This document shows, in pieces, positions 1 to 19,340 of a DNA stretch of 64,000 nt. Below the pieces are notes generated by a model, which worked only from the letters and a program-made list of their open reading frames with translations, did not search any database and was not told the origin of the DNA. A program made the position numbers and the translations under genes. Every line of letters begins with the position of its first letter. The stretch's first letter is position 1. The DNA comes from Apoderus coryli (Eukaryota; Arthropoda; Insecta; Coleoptera; Attelabidae), in NCBI GenBank assembly GCA_911728435.2, contig OU452200.1, positions 33,991,715 through 34,055,714 on the forward strand, in the 5' to 3' direction.

Positions 1-49
1 TTTGAAATTCGTTTCTAGTAAAATATAATTCTCATATTGTTTTACATAG

Positions 50-4477
<4,428 letters not shown>

Positions 4478-4504
4478 AAGATAATTCTAACATTAACATA
4501 TTTC

Positions 4505-4527
4505 AATAAATATCTACTTTAAATAAA
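4505..4527 (+). terminator. Poly(A) signals of ALDH7A1
   Basis: Two AATAAA hexamers at 4505-4510 and 4522-4527, 28 to 50 bases after the ALDH7A1 stop codon. The position fits a short 3' UTR. Inferred from sequence only. Confidence 0.6.
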
Positions 4528-4638
4528 TTAATTGTGGTTTTGATTAATCCTTTGCTAGCAAAACAACTATTCAGTGATGAAAAAATAAAAGTCAAATATC
4601 TACCAAATAAATTAATAATCGTGAATCGTTATTTTTTA

Positions 4639-4685
4639 GCCAGACATGTTTCGAACCTAGGCAGGCCAGTATCATCAACAGTGGC
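4639..4685 (-). other. Hammerhead-ribozyme-like core, disrupted
   Basis: Read on the minus strand, GCCACTG, TTGATGA, a stem-loop and TTCGAAACATGTCTGGC resemble the hammerhead core (CUGANGA, stem II, GAAA, short stem III, GUC). Two extra bases interrupt CTGATGA. The flanks match the better copy at 39095-39127, so this is a decayed member of the same repeat family and probably not active. Confidence 0.35.
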
Positions 4686-4734
4686 AAATATTTTAAAAAA
4701 ATGAGAAAACCTTATGAATTATTTTTATTATCAC

Positions 4735-4905
4735 AGTTCGAAGGTATTGTGGACCCACAGTTTGGAGTGGAATCCGAACCACGGTCATCGACTGCCATCC
4801 GACTATGTAGTCAGTAACTAATAGGCATAGGCAAGTTTACAGACTCGGCCGGAAGCACCGTCCACCCATCCAATCACTATCTAACAGAAGCTGACATCAG
4901 TTAGA
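4735..4905 (+). repeat. Dispersed repeat, copy 1
   Basis: The segment beginning GGACCCACAGTTTGGAGTGG and containing CTCGGCCGGAAGCACCGTCC occurs again, diverged, at 13065-13290. This marks a dispersed element of unknown class. No ORF is shared. Confidence 0.55.
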
Positions 4906-6619
4906 CGTTTAAAATGATACATTCTCTCCGATTCCGGTTCTTCGTTAGTCTCTAAAGATGATCCAAATCCAACAAAACGTATCGCGCACGGAACAAAATA
5001 AAAAACGGACATATTGCGACTCCGACACGCTACGTAGAACCATAGTCTTCTATGGTAGAAACCTCAATAAGAAATCGGGAAAACCAATCGCCAAAAATGA
5101 AAAGAAAATAAAACTGTAGGTAGTATGTGTTTTCTTTATATTAAACTTTTATCTAGGAATCCTGGTACTTTGTTTTTTATTAATTTGAATGATCGATTTG
5201 TGAAGATTATTAAAGTAAAACAAAATTAAAATACAATAAATTTTATTAAGTATATATTTTGCATATAACATAAAATAAAGATCGTTTTTTGAATAAGTGT
5301 AAAATGTAAATCTAGTGTGTACTTTATATTAATCAAACACAAAATTTTAGTATTCCTATACGTAATATTTGACAAAAGTATACTTTTTAAACTTATAAAA
5401 CAAAATTGACTCCGGTAATGCGTTTAAAAATAAAATTTTATATTTTTTGCTGGTCATGATAATCATAAGGATTATACATTATTATTTTATCAAACAAATT
5501 AAAACAAAAAGTTTCAATAGTAAATTATACCTAATGGAAAATATGTACATACATACATGGTTACGATGAAAATAAACTCTTAACAAAATAATGGCTTTAA
5601 ATGATATTTTACACATGCAATATTGCTTTGTCAATTTAAATAGTTATAAGAAGCATTGACCTACATACATTTTATTTCCGAGAAACTTTTAAATGTTTCT
5701 TATAAATATATACATTACATATTTGAAAATAAAATGTTTCGTTGGTGTCGTCATTTTTCAAATAGTTCTGAACATTATAAAAAGTGTATTGCGTTTGGTG
5801 TGAATACTCTATGACGATTGAGGTCAAGTTGAAGGTTATTTATCAGTTTTTCTTGTTTAACAAAACAAGACATTTTCAAATTCAAGTGGTTGTCAAACAC
5901 TGTATTGTTTTGTTGCCCAAATAACTAACTTTATGCGTTCCATTCCGAATTAATGCGCGTCTAAGTGTTGGTAATTGGAGTGAATTTTTTATCACACAGC
6001 AATTATTACCACTAGATGTCATACATTCTGTATCAGTTTATTATTGCCTTTGGTATAAATGACATTACGCGATTCATCTTAGTGCACACTACACGGCACT
6101 TTACTCTAGCACCAAATATGTTTGGTATATATATTGTTTTCAGGAAGCCCAATACGATCGAAACATTGGCAAATCATAGAAGAGTATTTTCTTAGCCCTG
6201 GTCTAAAACCAGCCCACACAAAAACTAAATAAAGATTTATTATAAGTTAAATAAGATTAGATACCTCAACCATGAACATGTTTCTTACGAATCTCACACA
6301 TGACGAAGCATTCCGTAAATGGATTTAACAGGTTTTCTTCTTATGTTATCTCAGTTTGCTCTATAAAGTCTACAAATGAGCCGAATAAATGGGAAATCTA
6401 AGCAAGTCATCCACGGAACTTACACTGCGACTTTTTAAATTTGGTCATCGTTATTATCCTTAATTATAAATTGACCAACAATATTATAAAACAATTAATG
6501 ATTTTTAAACTACATACAGGACTAAATGAATCTGAATATAATTTTTTGACTTGACCTAATAAAATATAATTTTGTACCAATAATTTACCCTCAATCATAA
6601 TATGTTACCAACACAATTA
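4906..6619. other. Convergent intergenic region / TAF3 3' UTR
   Basis: No coding potential recognised on either strand. The interval separates the ALDH7A1 and TAF3 3' ends. A minus-strand AATAAA near 6236-6241 is one candidate TAF3 poly(A) signal about 380 bases after its stop; others occur further away. I see no clear repeat. Confidence 0.4.
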
Positions 6620-9250
6620 TTAGTGTTCTTTCTTTTCCTTCTTTTTTCTTTTTCGTTTCTTATCTTGAAAATCCTCATTCTTCTTACAAAGGCAAGGTTT
6701 ACAGTACCAATTCTCATTCTCGTCTGGCGGTACTTGTATCCCAACACACACCCAATGGTACCATGCGTCACAACCATCACAACCAATCATAGGCCTGCCA
6801 TCGTCTTGTTGTCCACAAGCAGGGCATATCCATACATCGTTGCCTTGATCATCTTTCTTAACAAATGAGGGAGGTTCCACCTTTTTCGGTTTAGGTGGTG
6901 GTTTTGGTTTAAGTGGGTGTATTCTTGGTCGTCCTGGTGGACGAGGTGTTGGAGGTGGAGGCGGTGCTTCAGCTGACGGTTTCTCAGTATGCGGCGGTAC
7001 CGGAGAAACGTTCTTCTGCTTTGGCGGGCCAGTAACCAGAGCTGATATTTTTGCTAATCCTGGCGAAGGCCCTCGTTTTTTCTCTTCATGCATATGTTCT
7101 TCATCCCGTTTCACCACCGGTTTTATATTCAATTTCTTCATTGTTTCTGGTGTTTCAGGTCTAGGTGATGGAGAATTAACTTTCAATAATATTTTAGGAA
7201 TAGGTGATTCAACTACTTCCTTCTCCTTTTCTTCTTTCAATACTTTTTTCTTCAATTTCTTTTCTTTCTTTATTTTCTCTTTCTTGCCTTCTTTTATTTT
7301 TTTCTTTTCCGATTTATCTTTTACCTTCTCTTTTTTATTTTTTTTCTTGGGTTTGTCTTTCTTTTCTTTCTTGTGTTCTTTACTCTTCTTCGGAACATCC
7401 TGCACAACTACTGGTTCATCCTCTATTATAACAGGTTGAGGCGTTTGAGGACGTACTTCAGGACGAGGAGGTGACAGGACTATTGTAGGTTGTGGTTTTG
7501 GTGGCGGTTCTTTTTCTCTAGGTTCTTTAAGTTTGGTGGGCATCCGCGGATGGTCCATTGTAGGCATTGGAGGGAAAAATGGCTTTTGGCCAAAATTAGG
7601 TATGTTCGGAAACTGCGGGAATGGAAATAATGGATTAGCCAATGGTGGTGGAATAAGTCCAGGTCCACGGAAATTTGGTAACGGGAATGGAAATGGCAAT
7701 TGTGGCTGACCCATTGGCGGCATAAATTGAGAGGGATGTCGCATGAATATCTCTGGAGTTTTAGGTCGGTCCATTGTGATGTCTACAACATCAGAATCCA
7801 TAAACATTGGTGCTTTCTTTTTAACTCTCTTTACCTTTGGTTTATCTTTATCTTTGTGTTTTCTTTTATCCTTTTGTATTGGCGGACTGTGGTGCACCAA
7901 GTCAGGGGTTCTTGGTGTTGGTGGCGTCACAGGTGGAGATGCATTATCAAAATATACCTCAGGACTTCTTGCTAACATTAGGGGGTTCATGATGGGCTCA
8001 ATGGTAATATCACTAGACAAATTAATCTTGTTCACAATATCGTTAGGTTCATTCATAAAATGCGGTGGTGGTGCTCGTATCGTACCTTTATGATCATGTT
8101 TCTCTTTTACATTACTGATTTTCTTGAAAATGTTAACTTTCTTCTTATCAGGTTCAGTAAATAACTTATCAACATGCCCTGGCATCGGAACTGCAAATTG
8201 AGTCAGATCATTTCTGGGTATTGGTGTAATTGTAGTATTAAGTTTCTCGGTTTTTGCTTTAGCCGCTGCTAGAGCTTTATTGAAATTAGGTTTCGTGTTA
8301 TGTGCTTTAGGTATTGGTGATATTTTCAATTCATTTGTTGGCAACGGATGAAGTGCATGAGGATTAGGAACCATCGGCATAGGATTATTTGGTGGACCTG
8401 CTGCACAAGATTTATTATTGCGCTGCTTACTTTTAATTATATCTCTCATCATTTGCGGTATTTTTTTAACAATTTTCTCTTCGTGAGGCAGGCCTATATC
8501 TTTTGCAACTGGTTTATCTTTCTTCTTTTCAGTCTTCTTTTTCACTATCACTGGCTCTGGAGCAATTACAGGTGGAGGAGGCGGTGGAGGAGTCGGCTCC
8601 GGTGGAGGTGATGGTGCCCACGCCTCTGGTAATCTACCTTCCCTGGCTGGTGAAAGAAAACCTGACGATGTCATCATAACACTGCTAAGTTCTCGGGTCG
8701 GTCGACTTCCTTCCTCTTCTTTTTTCGTCCGTTTAAATTCTGCAGGTAATACATCGTTTGGTTTTTTAAACTGTTGACTGTCAGTATCTTCGGGTTTCAG
8801 TTCTGTCTTTATGGAAGAGTCTAACGACTCATCTTCAGTACCCTCCAAAAGAGGATACATCGGCGGTAAATGTTCATGAATGTGAACTGGACGAGTAATC
8901 ACCTCTTTACTGCCAGGTTTTAAGAAATTCAAATTGTCTTCTTTTGGTAGTGGATATTTTGGTACAGGATTCGGGCCCGGTACAAAATTAACGTAAGTAA
9001 CATATTCTTCTAACTCCTGCAGATTCACCCCTATTTCATGGAACGCCAGTCCAACGTGGTCTAAATTCGGTTCAGTATGACCAAATTCTGTAGCATATGT
9101 ATTCGTTGATTTAGCGATTTCCTTAATATATTCACCTAGAATATCTGTCAGTACTTCCAGCGGAGTTGAATTGATAGAATGCCATCCTATTGTTTGTAGA
9201 ATTTTCGCTACTGCAATTTTACAATTATCACGAGTATATTCTGCACTCAT
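6620..9250 (-). CDS. TAF3: TAF3, TFIID subunit 3 (histone fold + PHD finger)
   Basis: TBP-associated factor 3, a core TFIID subunit that pairs with TAF10 through its histone fold and binds H3K4me3 nucleosomes through its PHD finger. The 876-residue ORF is uninterrupted. Residues about 5-80 form the N-terminal BTP-type histone fold (start MSAEYTRDNCKIAV). A long disordered, proline-rich and Lys/Glu-rich middle follows. The PHD finger spans about 806-855, with all zinc ligands visible in CPAC, CDGC, HWVC and CKPC, plus the PMIGCD and WYHW residues that line the methyl-lysine pocket in animal TAF3. The C-terminus is a basic tail. The first ATG at 9250 is directly followed by the conserved fold, so the start is well supported. 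Drosophila TAF3 (bip2) is much longer, so this is a compact form. The ORF has no intron, and METTL5 ends 113 bases upstream on the same strand. Confidence 0.95.
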   Translation of the reverse strand: MSAEYTRDNCKIAVAKILQTIGWHSINSTPLEVLTDILGEYIKEIAKSTNTYATEFGHTEPNLDHVGLAFHEIGVNLQELEEYVTYVNFVPGPNPVPKYPLPKEDNLNFLKPGSKEVITRPVHIHEHLPPMYPLLEGTEDESLDSSIKTELKPEDTDSQQFKKPNDVLPAEFKRTKKEEEGSRPTRELSSVMMTSSGFLSPAREGRLPEAWAPSPPPEPTPPPPPPPVIAPEPVIVKKKTEKKKDKPVAKDIGLPHEEKIVKKIPQMMRDIIKSKQRNNKSCAAGPPNNPMPMVPNPHALHPLPTNELKISPIPKAHNTKPNFNKALAAAKAKTEKLNTTITPIPRNDLTQFAVPMPGHVDKLFTEPDKKKVNIFKKISNVKEKHDHKGTIRAPPPHFMNEPNDIVNKINLSSDITIEPIMNPLMLARSPEVYFDNASPPVTPPTPRTPDLVHHSPPIQKDKRKHKDKDKPKVKRVKKKAPMFMDSDVVDITMDRPKTPEIFMRHPSQFMPPMGQPQLPFPFPLPNFRGPGLIPPPLANPLFPFPQFPNIPNFGQKPFFPPMPTMDHPRMPTKLKEPREKEPPPKPQPTIVLSPPRPEVRPQTPQPVIIEDEPVVVQDVPKKSKEHKKEKKDKPKKKNKKEKVKDKSEKKKIKEGKKEKIKKEKKLKKKVLKEEKEKEVVESPIPKILLKVNSPSPRPETPETMKKLNIKPVVKRDEEHMHEEKKRGPSPGLAKISALVTGPPKQKNVSPVPPHTEKPSAEAPPPPPTPRPPGRPRIHPLKPKPPPKPKKVEPPSFVKKDDQGNDVWICPACGQQDDGRPMIGCDGCDAWYHWVCVGIQVPPDENENWYCKPCLCKKNEDFQDKKRKRKKKEKKEH

Positions 9251-9287
9251 TTTGATAATTTATATAATTAACACACAATTTCACGAA

Positions 9288-9293
9288 TTTATT
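9288..9293 (-). terminator. METTL5 poly(A) signal inside the METTL5-TAF3 gap
   Basis: Minus-strand AATAAA 71 bases after the METTL5 stop and 38 bases before the TAF3 ATG. If used, METTL5 transcripts end within or beyond the TAF3 5' region, so the TAF3 promoter must overlap METTL5. Confidence 0.5.
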
Positions 9294-9363
9294 TATGCGA
9301 GTTAAATGATTATATTTATATATCCTAAACACTATTATGATTAACACATCCAAATTTTAGTTT

Positions 9364-11950
<2,587 letters not shown>

Positions 11951-12245
11951 GAAATAATAATTTAAACAACCGTTACTCGCCTTTTCCAATAAGTTATTGT
12001 AAAAACAAATTATATATAGCGAAGGGTACTGCAAGATTACCTAGCGAAATTTTATAAAACTTAATTTATGAAATAGGTAGTATTGAATTATAGGTATACA
12101 AAATTAATTCTCGCTATGAGAAGTAAATATTTTCAACTTCTGTTATTCCAATTACAATAAAAATAACTCAAAATCCAACACAACATACAATAAACATACC
12201 TACTGCTAAACAAGCGTCTAGAGTCCGGCTGTGGATTTTTCAACC

Positions 12246-12280
12246 GGCCAATCTACGTGCGATTTAAAGCGCGGGAAATT
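12246..12280 (-). promoter_or_regulatory. Candidate INIP promoter: CCAAT box and E2F-like site
   Basis: GGCCAATCT at about 12246-12254, and GCGCGGGAAA at 12269-12278, whose complement TTTCCCGCGC matches the E2F consensus. They lie about 300-330 bases upstream of the INIP ATG. E2F control would suit a DNA-maintenance gene, but this is inference from one site. The rest of 11951-14425 holds no recognisable gene apart from the two repeats listed. Confidence 0.35.
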
Positions 12281-13064
12281 TAAACATAAATGAGTTAGAA
12301 ATAGAATGCCCACATAATACGGACGTTTTTATGGAAAGTAAAAGATAGGTACTACAAGCATGCAGAGTGTATCAATTATGTTCGCTAAACCCAGGTTAAT
12401 TTACAGGTTTGATTTTGCTTTGAGAAATACAAAATAAAATAGTATATTGTTTTATAAGCTGAACACCTGACACTTTGTGTGCGGAGTCTGTTTGGTATAG
12501 CAATAACAGACGAAGCAAAACGCAAAACAAAACATATTTTTTCTTCTCTCTCTATCCTTTTTATTATTGGCCTCTACAACTAAGGTAGTTTAGCCATTTA
12601 TAGGGTTATTCTTTGGTAGTGATCGATCTGAACAAGTGAATGTGATTATACTGAACTGAATATTTGGCGAAACCGAAAGATCATCTTTTTTGTAATTGTC
12701 TTTCACTTAACCTCGAAATCTTGTGAAAACAACCAAATCTGCTCTGAAAACTGGAAAAATATTTCTTCCATGATATTATTATCCATGTTTTAAACTTTTG
12801 CAATATATTGGTTTGATTCGAAATCATATTACTATTATTATCTCCCAATATTCAATACTTTTAGAGGTTAACTGTTAACTGAACGAACTAACCGGTACCT
12901 AGAGGTTGATCAGTAAGCGGCAAGGGGGGTAGGAATTTTAATCAGTTTGGTAGAAGTGACCGATGTCGAAAGAATACGCACAATCGTGAATGAACTGACA
13001 ATTTTCAGATTGTTCACTTAATTCTGTACGAAAGAATAACCCTTATGTTAGTTAATTTAATTGA

Positions 13065-13290
13065 GTGAGTTTGGACCTACAGTTTAGCGTGGAATCCAAA
13101 CCACGGTCAACGACTGCCAGATGCCAGCACCTACGACTATGTAGCACAGCTAACATGTTGTATGTGTGTATGTTAGCTGTGTATGTAGTCCATAACTACA
13201 TGGCATTGGCAAGTCTATCGACTCGGCCGGGAGCACCGTCCACCCATCCAACCTCTATCCACGCGACCAGCCGGGTACTTTAATACCATG
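13065..13290 (+). repeat. Dispersed repeat, copy 2
   Basis: Diverged second copy of the element at 4735-4905. It shares TGGAATCC.AACCACGGTCA, GACTATGTAG and CTCGGCCGGGAGCACCGTCC. The 72-codon open frame across it is chance. Confidence 0.55.
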
Positions 13291-13360
13291 ATCACGTCGA
13301 CACGCGCTTGAACATGTGGGCATCTCCCACCCCTTGATGTAATAGTTATTTACCTAACAA

Positions 13361-13386
13361 GTGCGGAAAGTAGCACTTTTCCGCAC
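13361..13386. repeat. Short hairpin, SAF6 upstream region
   Basis: GTGCGGAAA and TTTCCGCAC flank an 8-base spacer. Probably a transposon-derived hairpin in the divergent INIP/SAF6 interval. A regulatory role cannot be excluded. Confidence 0.5.
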
Positions 13387-14425
13387 GCGACGATAGTAGT
13401 AATTCGTCAAGTTAGGAAAAGACACAATCCGCATGTGTAAGGTCCACATTTTTTCCTACATTTTACTATGACCTACGAGGTACGGTTGATTGTTGTAATG
13501 GTTTCAAGATTCGACAATGCCAAAGGCTTTAAAAATTTGTCACTGCCGTATAAACAGTATAACAAAATACTTAAACTCTAAAACATTAGTCCTTGTTTAA
13601 CGTGATTTTGAGCACTTTATTTACTACTGCCATTTGAGTAAACAATAATTAATAATAACAATAATACCAATAAAAAGTCCATTGTCAGACTCTAGACGCT
13701 TGTTGCTGCTAACTGCGACCTATGACTTTTGCAAGTGGGTGGGATATGTACCTAGTGATTTTCATTTTTTTGTTCTTCTCTCTATATGGCCTATGGTAAT
13801 ATGGGTATGTGGCTAGTGGTAACTGGTAATAAAAATGTTGCGGGAGAGGTTCAATACTATAGAGTATAGATATATCAATTCTGTGAAGCAGAAAGTTAAA
13901 AGTGTATAGTTTTAAAATTTTATTAGTCAAATTTAACAGAGTAAGCGACAGAAATATCCAAATAAATACACTTTGTCTAACAGGTGGGAAACCCATTTAT
14001 TATTTGATTGAAAAAGTTACTTATGAAAATGGGCGCACTACCATTGTCCTTATAAAGACAATGTCACAACCTAGCTATTCTCTGGGCTGTAAATACCAGA
14101 GAAAGGGAATGAAAGAAAGGAATAAGAAGAAAACATCAAAAGCAAAGTCACATGGTTTTGTTTTGGTAGTTTTTGTTATTTTAAATTATTAGGTAGAGGC
14201 ATTGTCTTTAAAAGACAATGGTAGAGGCTTAAAACTAAAAATGAACTTTGATTAAAACTAAGTTTCACTACCCCTATATGAAATCTTTCAACCCGTGTTC
14301 ATCTAGGTCAAACATTTGGTAAACATGATTATACCTATTAATCGTAGTTTTTTGCAAAGATATTTTAGCTTCTGTAGAGATTTGCTACTAATCACCCTAT
14401 CATTTGAAAATATGTTTTTACAGAT

Positions 14426-17400
14426 ATGCAGAGTCTTAACGCTTCATCTCCAAGTCCATCCAAAAAGAAAGTTTCAAAAGACAGAGATAAGAGAAAATCA
14501 CAAACCGGTAACTACACACAAAGTGATAGTAGTAGTGAAAAAGACAAAAGTTCACCTTCCACAGTTAGTATAAAAAAAATATTTAAGACACTGGATAAAT
14601 TAACTTCAAATTTATGTTCAGGATTATATTTATTTTTCTTCCTTGACGTAATGTAGGTGCTGTTGCACAGAGTTATTATTGTTGAAGAAACGTCCTACGG
14701 TGCAGTTTTCCCATTTCAGTCAATGATCATTTAATATCCCTAAGTTTTTATTAAATTTAAAAACACCAATTCTTAACAGAATTCGGAGATAGCAATAGTG
14801 GCACATGCTATTTAAGATTGAGTTAGGTACTTTGCCCAGACAGAACATATACATTTCTATTATTAGTGCGATGCCGTATCCTGAACGTTAATCCACATTT
14901 TAGAAAACTTTTTAGGAAAGCAGGGAATATGCCGGTCTTTCACCCGATACTATTAAATTTTATGATGAACAAAACGAAGTGTTAACGTGTGAGTATGACA
15001 TAGGTGTAACTGACGAAGTTCACAGAGTTTTAGCAGAAGATTTAACTTATAAGTTACGCTATATTATAGATGTATGTATTTTTATTTTAATAACACTATT
15101 TATTAAAATATTAGATTTATAATTTTTAGGAATCTCTCCTACAAGCTCGATTACAGAGCCGGAACGTAATAACCTCACGTGATATAGAAGAGACTTTTAG
15201 TAATTTGAGACTAGATAGAGTTCTTGGTGCTCCATCTAACCCAAGTTGGATACCAGATCAGAATCTCTTAAGCCTTGACGTAAGTTGTTTCCTGGTAAAA
15301 TGTATTAATGCAAAAAGCAACAGTTTTACTGTGCCAAGCTGCAGAAAATCTTTTGCTTTGTGCCAACTTAATAAATTTCCAGGATCCCAAAATTAATTTA
15401 GTAGAGATTTCTGAGATCGATGAAAGCTATGGACAAAAAGACCCTATTCAATTGGAAAAATCGTGGATCTCCGAAAGGCCTTCCACAGAAGAAGATATTG
15501 AAATATTTAAAAATTACTTTGACAAAATGTGCCGTGCACTCATAAGTAATAATGCAGAATTACGGCAAATGGCTCTGCAAGATATTAGTGAAAATTCCGC
15601 TATTGGGCCCATAGTAGAATGGTTTTATCATTTTACTTACATCCTCTTAACCACACACACAACTGATGATATTCTGACGTTGCGAGCTTTAAGTTTACTT
15701 GAAACTTTAGAAAACAGCCCATTACCTTATCAGTGTGTGTCGTCTAAACAGTTGAAACTCTTGTTTAGAGTTATTTTGCAACGTTTGACGTTAGGTGTAA
15801 ACGCTGTGGATGTTTTAAAGCCACTCTGTTATGTACTGTCTTTGTTGTGCTTGAGAGAGCCATTGAAAAAGATGACAATTGAAGAAGTCAATTCTAGTTT
15901 TGAGAAATTTGAATCCCTTCTAACATTGTTACTGATAATTTATTATTTGGGATGTGATGGTGTCAAAGGAATCCTAATTCCAAATTCGAAAGTTATTTTC
16001 AACAAATTGAAATACAATCAAGATGGAAACGTTGACGATGCATTACTGGTAAGTTCTTTAGCTTTTATCAAATGTGGTAATACAATCAGCATATTTTCTA
16101 TACCATCTGTGTGGAAGCCATAAATTCGGCCTTCTCGGCTAGAAGTCTACAAGGTTTTATATGGATAGAGGCACATAAATTAGTCTTAAATCTTCTTATT
16201 CATACTTCTTGGATTAGTACCAGGGTATTCTGCACTTTGTCAATGTGGTGACGCACGGGGTACAGCTGCTGCAGTGCTACTGTAACGCTGGCTACGTCGG
16301 ACTATACTACATTTTCAGTGGAGCCCTCTGTAATTTGACATTCTGAACCCGATAGGCAGTTACACCACAGCCGCTGATTTTCTAGGATTTACCAGAAGTA
16401 AGAGCCCCATTGAGACCTCCCCAAGAGCCCCCAACTCATTATTCAGTTCATCACGAGTAATAATCAAATGTTCAGCATAATCACAGACATACATACATAT
16501 GTATCGTCAGCAAAATAATGTATGGAAAACTGATGCAGTGTACGAGAGAAATCAGACGTGTATCATCATCATCAGCATTCCCTCGCTAACGAGTATGAAT
16601 TACTCCAACTCCAACCATCTGTTGTGAACCCTAAGATGGCTAAATAGAACGATCTCCCAGTCGCAAATTTGGCACAAAATTGACACGCCAACCAATCACC
16701 ACAATTTACCAGCTGTTGTAAGTGCGCTGCCCCATCGATGCGTTCTCTCTCCTTTCGATGCTGTCTCTTCAAATCCTCATGTCGTCGACGCTGCTCTTCA
16801 AAAACTTGATGGCCCTCGTATGGTACGCCTCAATCTCGGTCTGTCGTTCACGATCTGCTCGCAGTTGTTCTTCACATCTAAGCCACACTGTTGGTCTTAA
16901 TAACATCCTTGTACCTCTTTTGCTGCCCTCCGTGATTTCGTGAGCCGACCTTAAGCTGTGAATAAAGGATTCTCTTTGGAAAGCCAGTCCATCGCATCTG
17001 TTGCCTGACTGCTTAGTTGTTTCAACTTTCACCAGAACGCTGATGTTTGTTCGTCGGTTCTGCCATTTAATTCCAAGAATTCTTCTAAAATATCGGGTTT
17101 TTAAATGCCTCCGATAAGTGGTCCAAGACTCACAGCTGTACGTAAGGGTAGGATCTACAATAGCATTATACACTCGCAACTTAGTTCGAACGTCGATGTT
17201 ATGATTATCGAAGACTCTCGTCTTCAGACGGCCAAAAGATGCGCTGACATACCATTTTCAAAGAATCGTAACACAAATATTCCTTAAAGAATATAAACTT
17301 TCCAGTGAAAACAACAGAGAACCTTAGTTATTGCCGTCAAAATGAGATGTTGGGAATACTACAATGTGTTTAAAATATTTCCTGTGAGCTTCGATATTTG

Positions 17401-19340
17401 CGTTATCATAATGGGGAATCCCTGACTTGTTGTGATGGCCAACTCGGCACATTTTGGAATAATTATTATGATCTTATTTTTAGGCAATATACGGTATCAT
17501 ATGTAGGTCTGAAATAGAATGCGCTGATATTCATCGAAACTTATACTCAATATATCAAAGTATGTTGGTACCATTCTGGAAATTACCGTGTAATGAAAAT
17601 CAAATAAGTATGTAACAGTCTCCTTTATACGAGGATGGTATGATAATTGGTGAGCCTTGAAGCCATTTTGCAACACTGCACACTTTCACAATATCAACGA
17701 ATTTCCTAGAGTAGTATGTGTGACAGCTGTTACAAAAAAATAATATCGGTCGTTGATTCACTTTGTGTTTTTAAAAAGTCAAAACTCTATAACTCGAATT
17801 TCAAGGTAGTAAGTTTTTTCGCAATTGCTATCCCTCCCTAGTGAACTGTGTTTAATCGCGTTTAGGGCCACTTGTATAGTTGATGGTTAAAGTCCGGTTT
17901 AAACGCAAGTTTATGCTCTAGTTTAATTTGCAGTTTAAACTTTATATGTTCAAAATACTCCTTGTATATGTTTGGGTTGCAATATTTATAGCTCACTTTA
18001 GGCTGACAATACTTGTTTCCTTTAGTGTGCTAACCATCAAAACTTTTATCCATTTCTTGTAAGACTAAATGACAGGTGACTTTATAATTTAAAGTTTTAA
18101 AACTTGTACGCCTTAAATTGGGGAATTTGATATACCTAATTGTTAGTGGATTATGGAATTTTATTTAGTTTTAGTAAAATTTCCGTTCACTATTATTTTA
18201 TTTTAATAAGTATGTATTACGTAAACCCAATAAATAAAATAGATATGGTATGACCAGTTGATGTTATACCTATTTGGGCATTGCATTGTGAATAAAACAG
18301 GGAAGATTATGTTTAGCTTTTGTGGTGAAAGGTTGTATTACTAGAAGTTGTTGAATCAAATTTGTTTTGCTGAAGATAATTATTGTTTAATTAACTGAAA
18401 TTAATTACAATAGTGTAAAATAATTATAATTTTTTTTAGGTATACTACGATTAACATGAATAATAGTTCTGGTATAATAAGCGATCTTGTAATTTTTACC
18501 CTAGTGAGGTAAAACGATTAATAATAAATATGGATTTATGTTAGGTAGTAAATTAAAATCGAATTTTTACACGCATTCTGTTCGTTAAACTAAAGATTGC
18601 AGTTTACCTAGTACTGAATCTACTAGTTGATAGTTAACTATCATATGGGGGTGACAGCGACTTATACAAGATACATATTTTCTTAAACTTCAGTTCAACA
18701 CTTATAGTTTAAACTACACCTATACAAGTCGCCCTTAGAACTTTGTCTGTATTTGTTAAAATTGTGCTGAAAGTGTTCGGCGGAATACCAAATTCCATTG
18801 CAATGTCTTTCTTCTTTTAGCACCACGCTTAGGGTTTATTGAAAGGGTCTATTTTGGGAAAATACGCTCAATAAAGTAACTACCTGCGTAAGACGGCAGT
18901 GATGAATTTGGAGACACGTTAGGAAAAGTGTATCGTCATAAAATAAAATACAAAAAAACAATGATTTTATTGGTAGAATCATCAATTATCATACCAACCT
19001 CGTACCTTGTGTGAAATTAATTAATGTTTATTTGTCAGAAACCCAGCAAGTTGAAATGGATTTTGTCAAAATGAAATCCAAATTAATTAAATCACGTCGA
19101 AAAGTGGAATACAAATCCGAACCATGTGCAGAGTTAATTGAAGAAATATTCGACTTACCGCGTCATCCGTGTGAGATGAAAAGGATAGTAGATGATTGTT
19201 TAAATCACCAACAATACAATGTAAAAAAAACACATGTGACTTTGGGTAAAACATCGTTAATGTTGCCCGAGTTACAGAAACGGCAATCTAGGCAACGCAC
19301 TAAATTGTGTTATTATTCGTTAATGTCATGTACTATTTAA
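14426..19340 (+). CDS. TAF6L: TAF6-like SAGA subunit (TAF6L / SAF6)
   Basis: Histone-fold protein replacing TAF6 in the SAGA co-activator. Exons 14426-14563, 14916-15071, 15130-15279, 15383-16048, 17484-17607 and 19039-19340 join in phase (0,0,0,0,1) to 511 residues. Residues 1-46 are a Ser/Lys-rich leader. The histone fold follows (DEVHRVLAEDLTYKLRYIID, then SRNVITSRDIEETFSNL). The TAF6 C-terminal HEAT-like region includes FDKMCRALISNNAELRQMAL and QDISENSAIGPIV, which resemble TAF6L (VALQDLQTNSKIGAL) more than TAF6. The exon at 17484 (AIYGIICRSEIECADIH) fits the TAF6L YGAVVGLHALG repeat. The last exon was chosen because its acceptor TTTATTTGTCAG gives the right phase and an open frame to 19340; it is the least certain part. 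Intron 4 contains a LINE remnant; intron 5 (17608-19038) shows nothing recognisable. Confidence 0.85.
16560..17290 (-). mobile_element. Non-LTR retrotransposon 3' remnant, SAF6 intron 4
   Basis: The minus strand encodes a broken reverse-transcriptase C-terminus. LRVYNAIVDPTLTYSCESWT and FRRILGIKWQNR are typical of insect endonuclease-RT elements, followed by a Glu/Arg-rich stretch and a C..C zinc-finger end (ACQFCAKF, then in another frame LFSHLRVHNRWLELE). The 3' end is a (GAT)n tail at about 16563-16577. It is frameshifted several times and inactive. A related 3' tail occurs at 36186-36470. Confidence 0.75.

Noticed and set aside
7204..8611. Several plus-strand ORFs rich in Phe, Leu and Ser
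   Set aside because: They are the antisense of the Lys/Glu-rich and Pro-rich part of TAF3.
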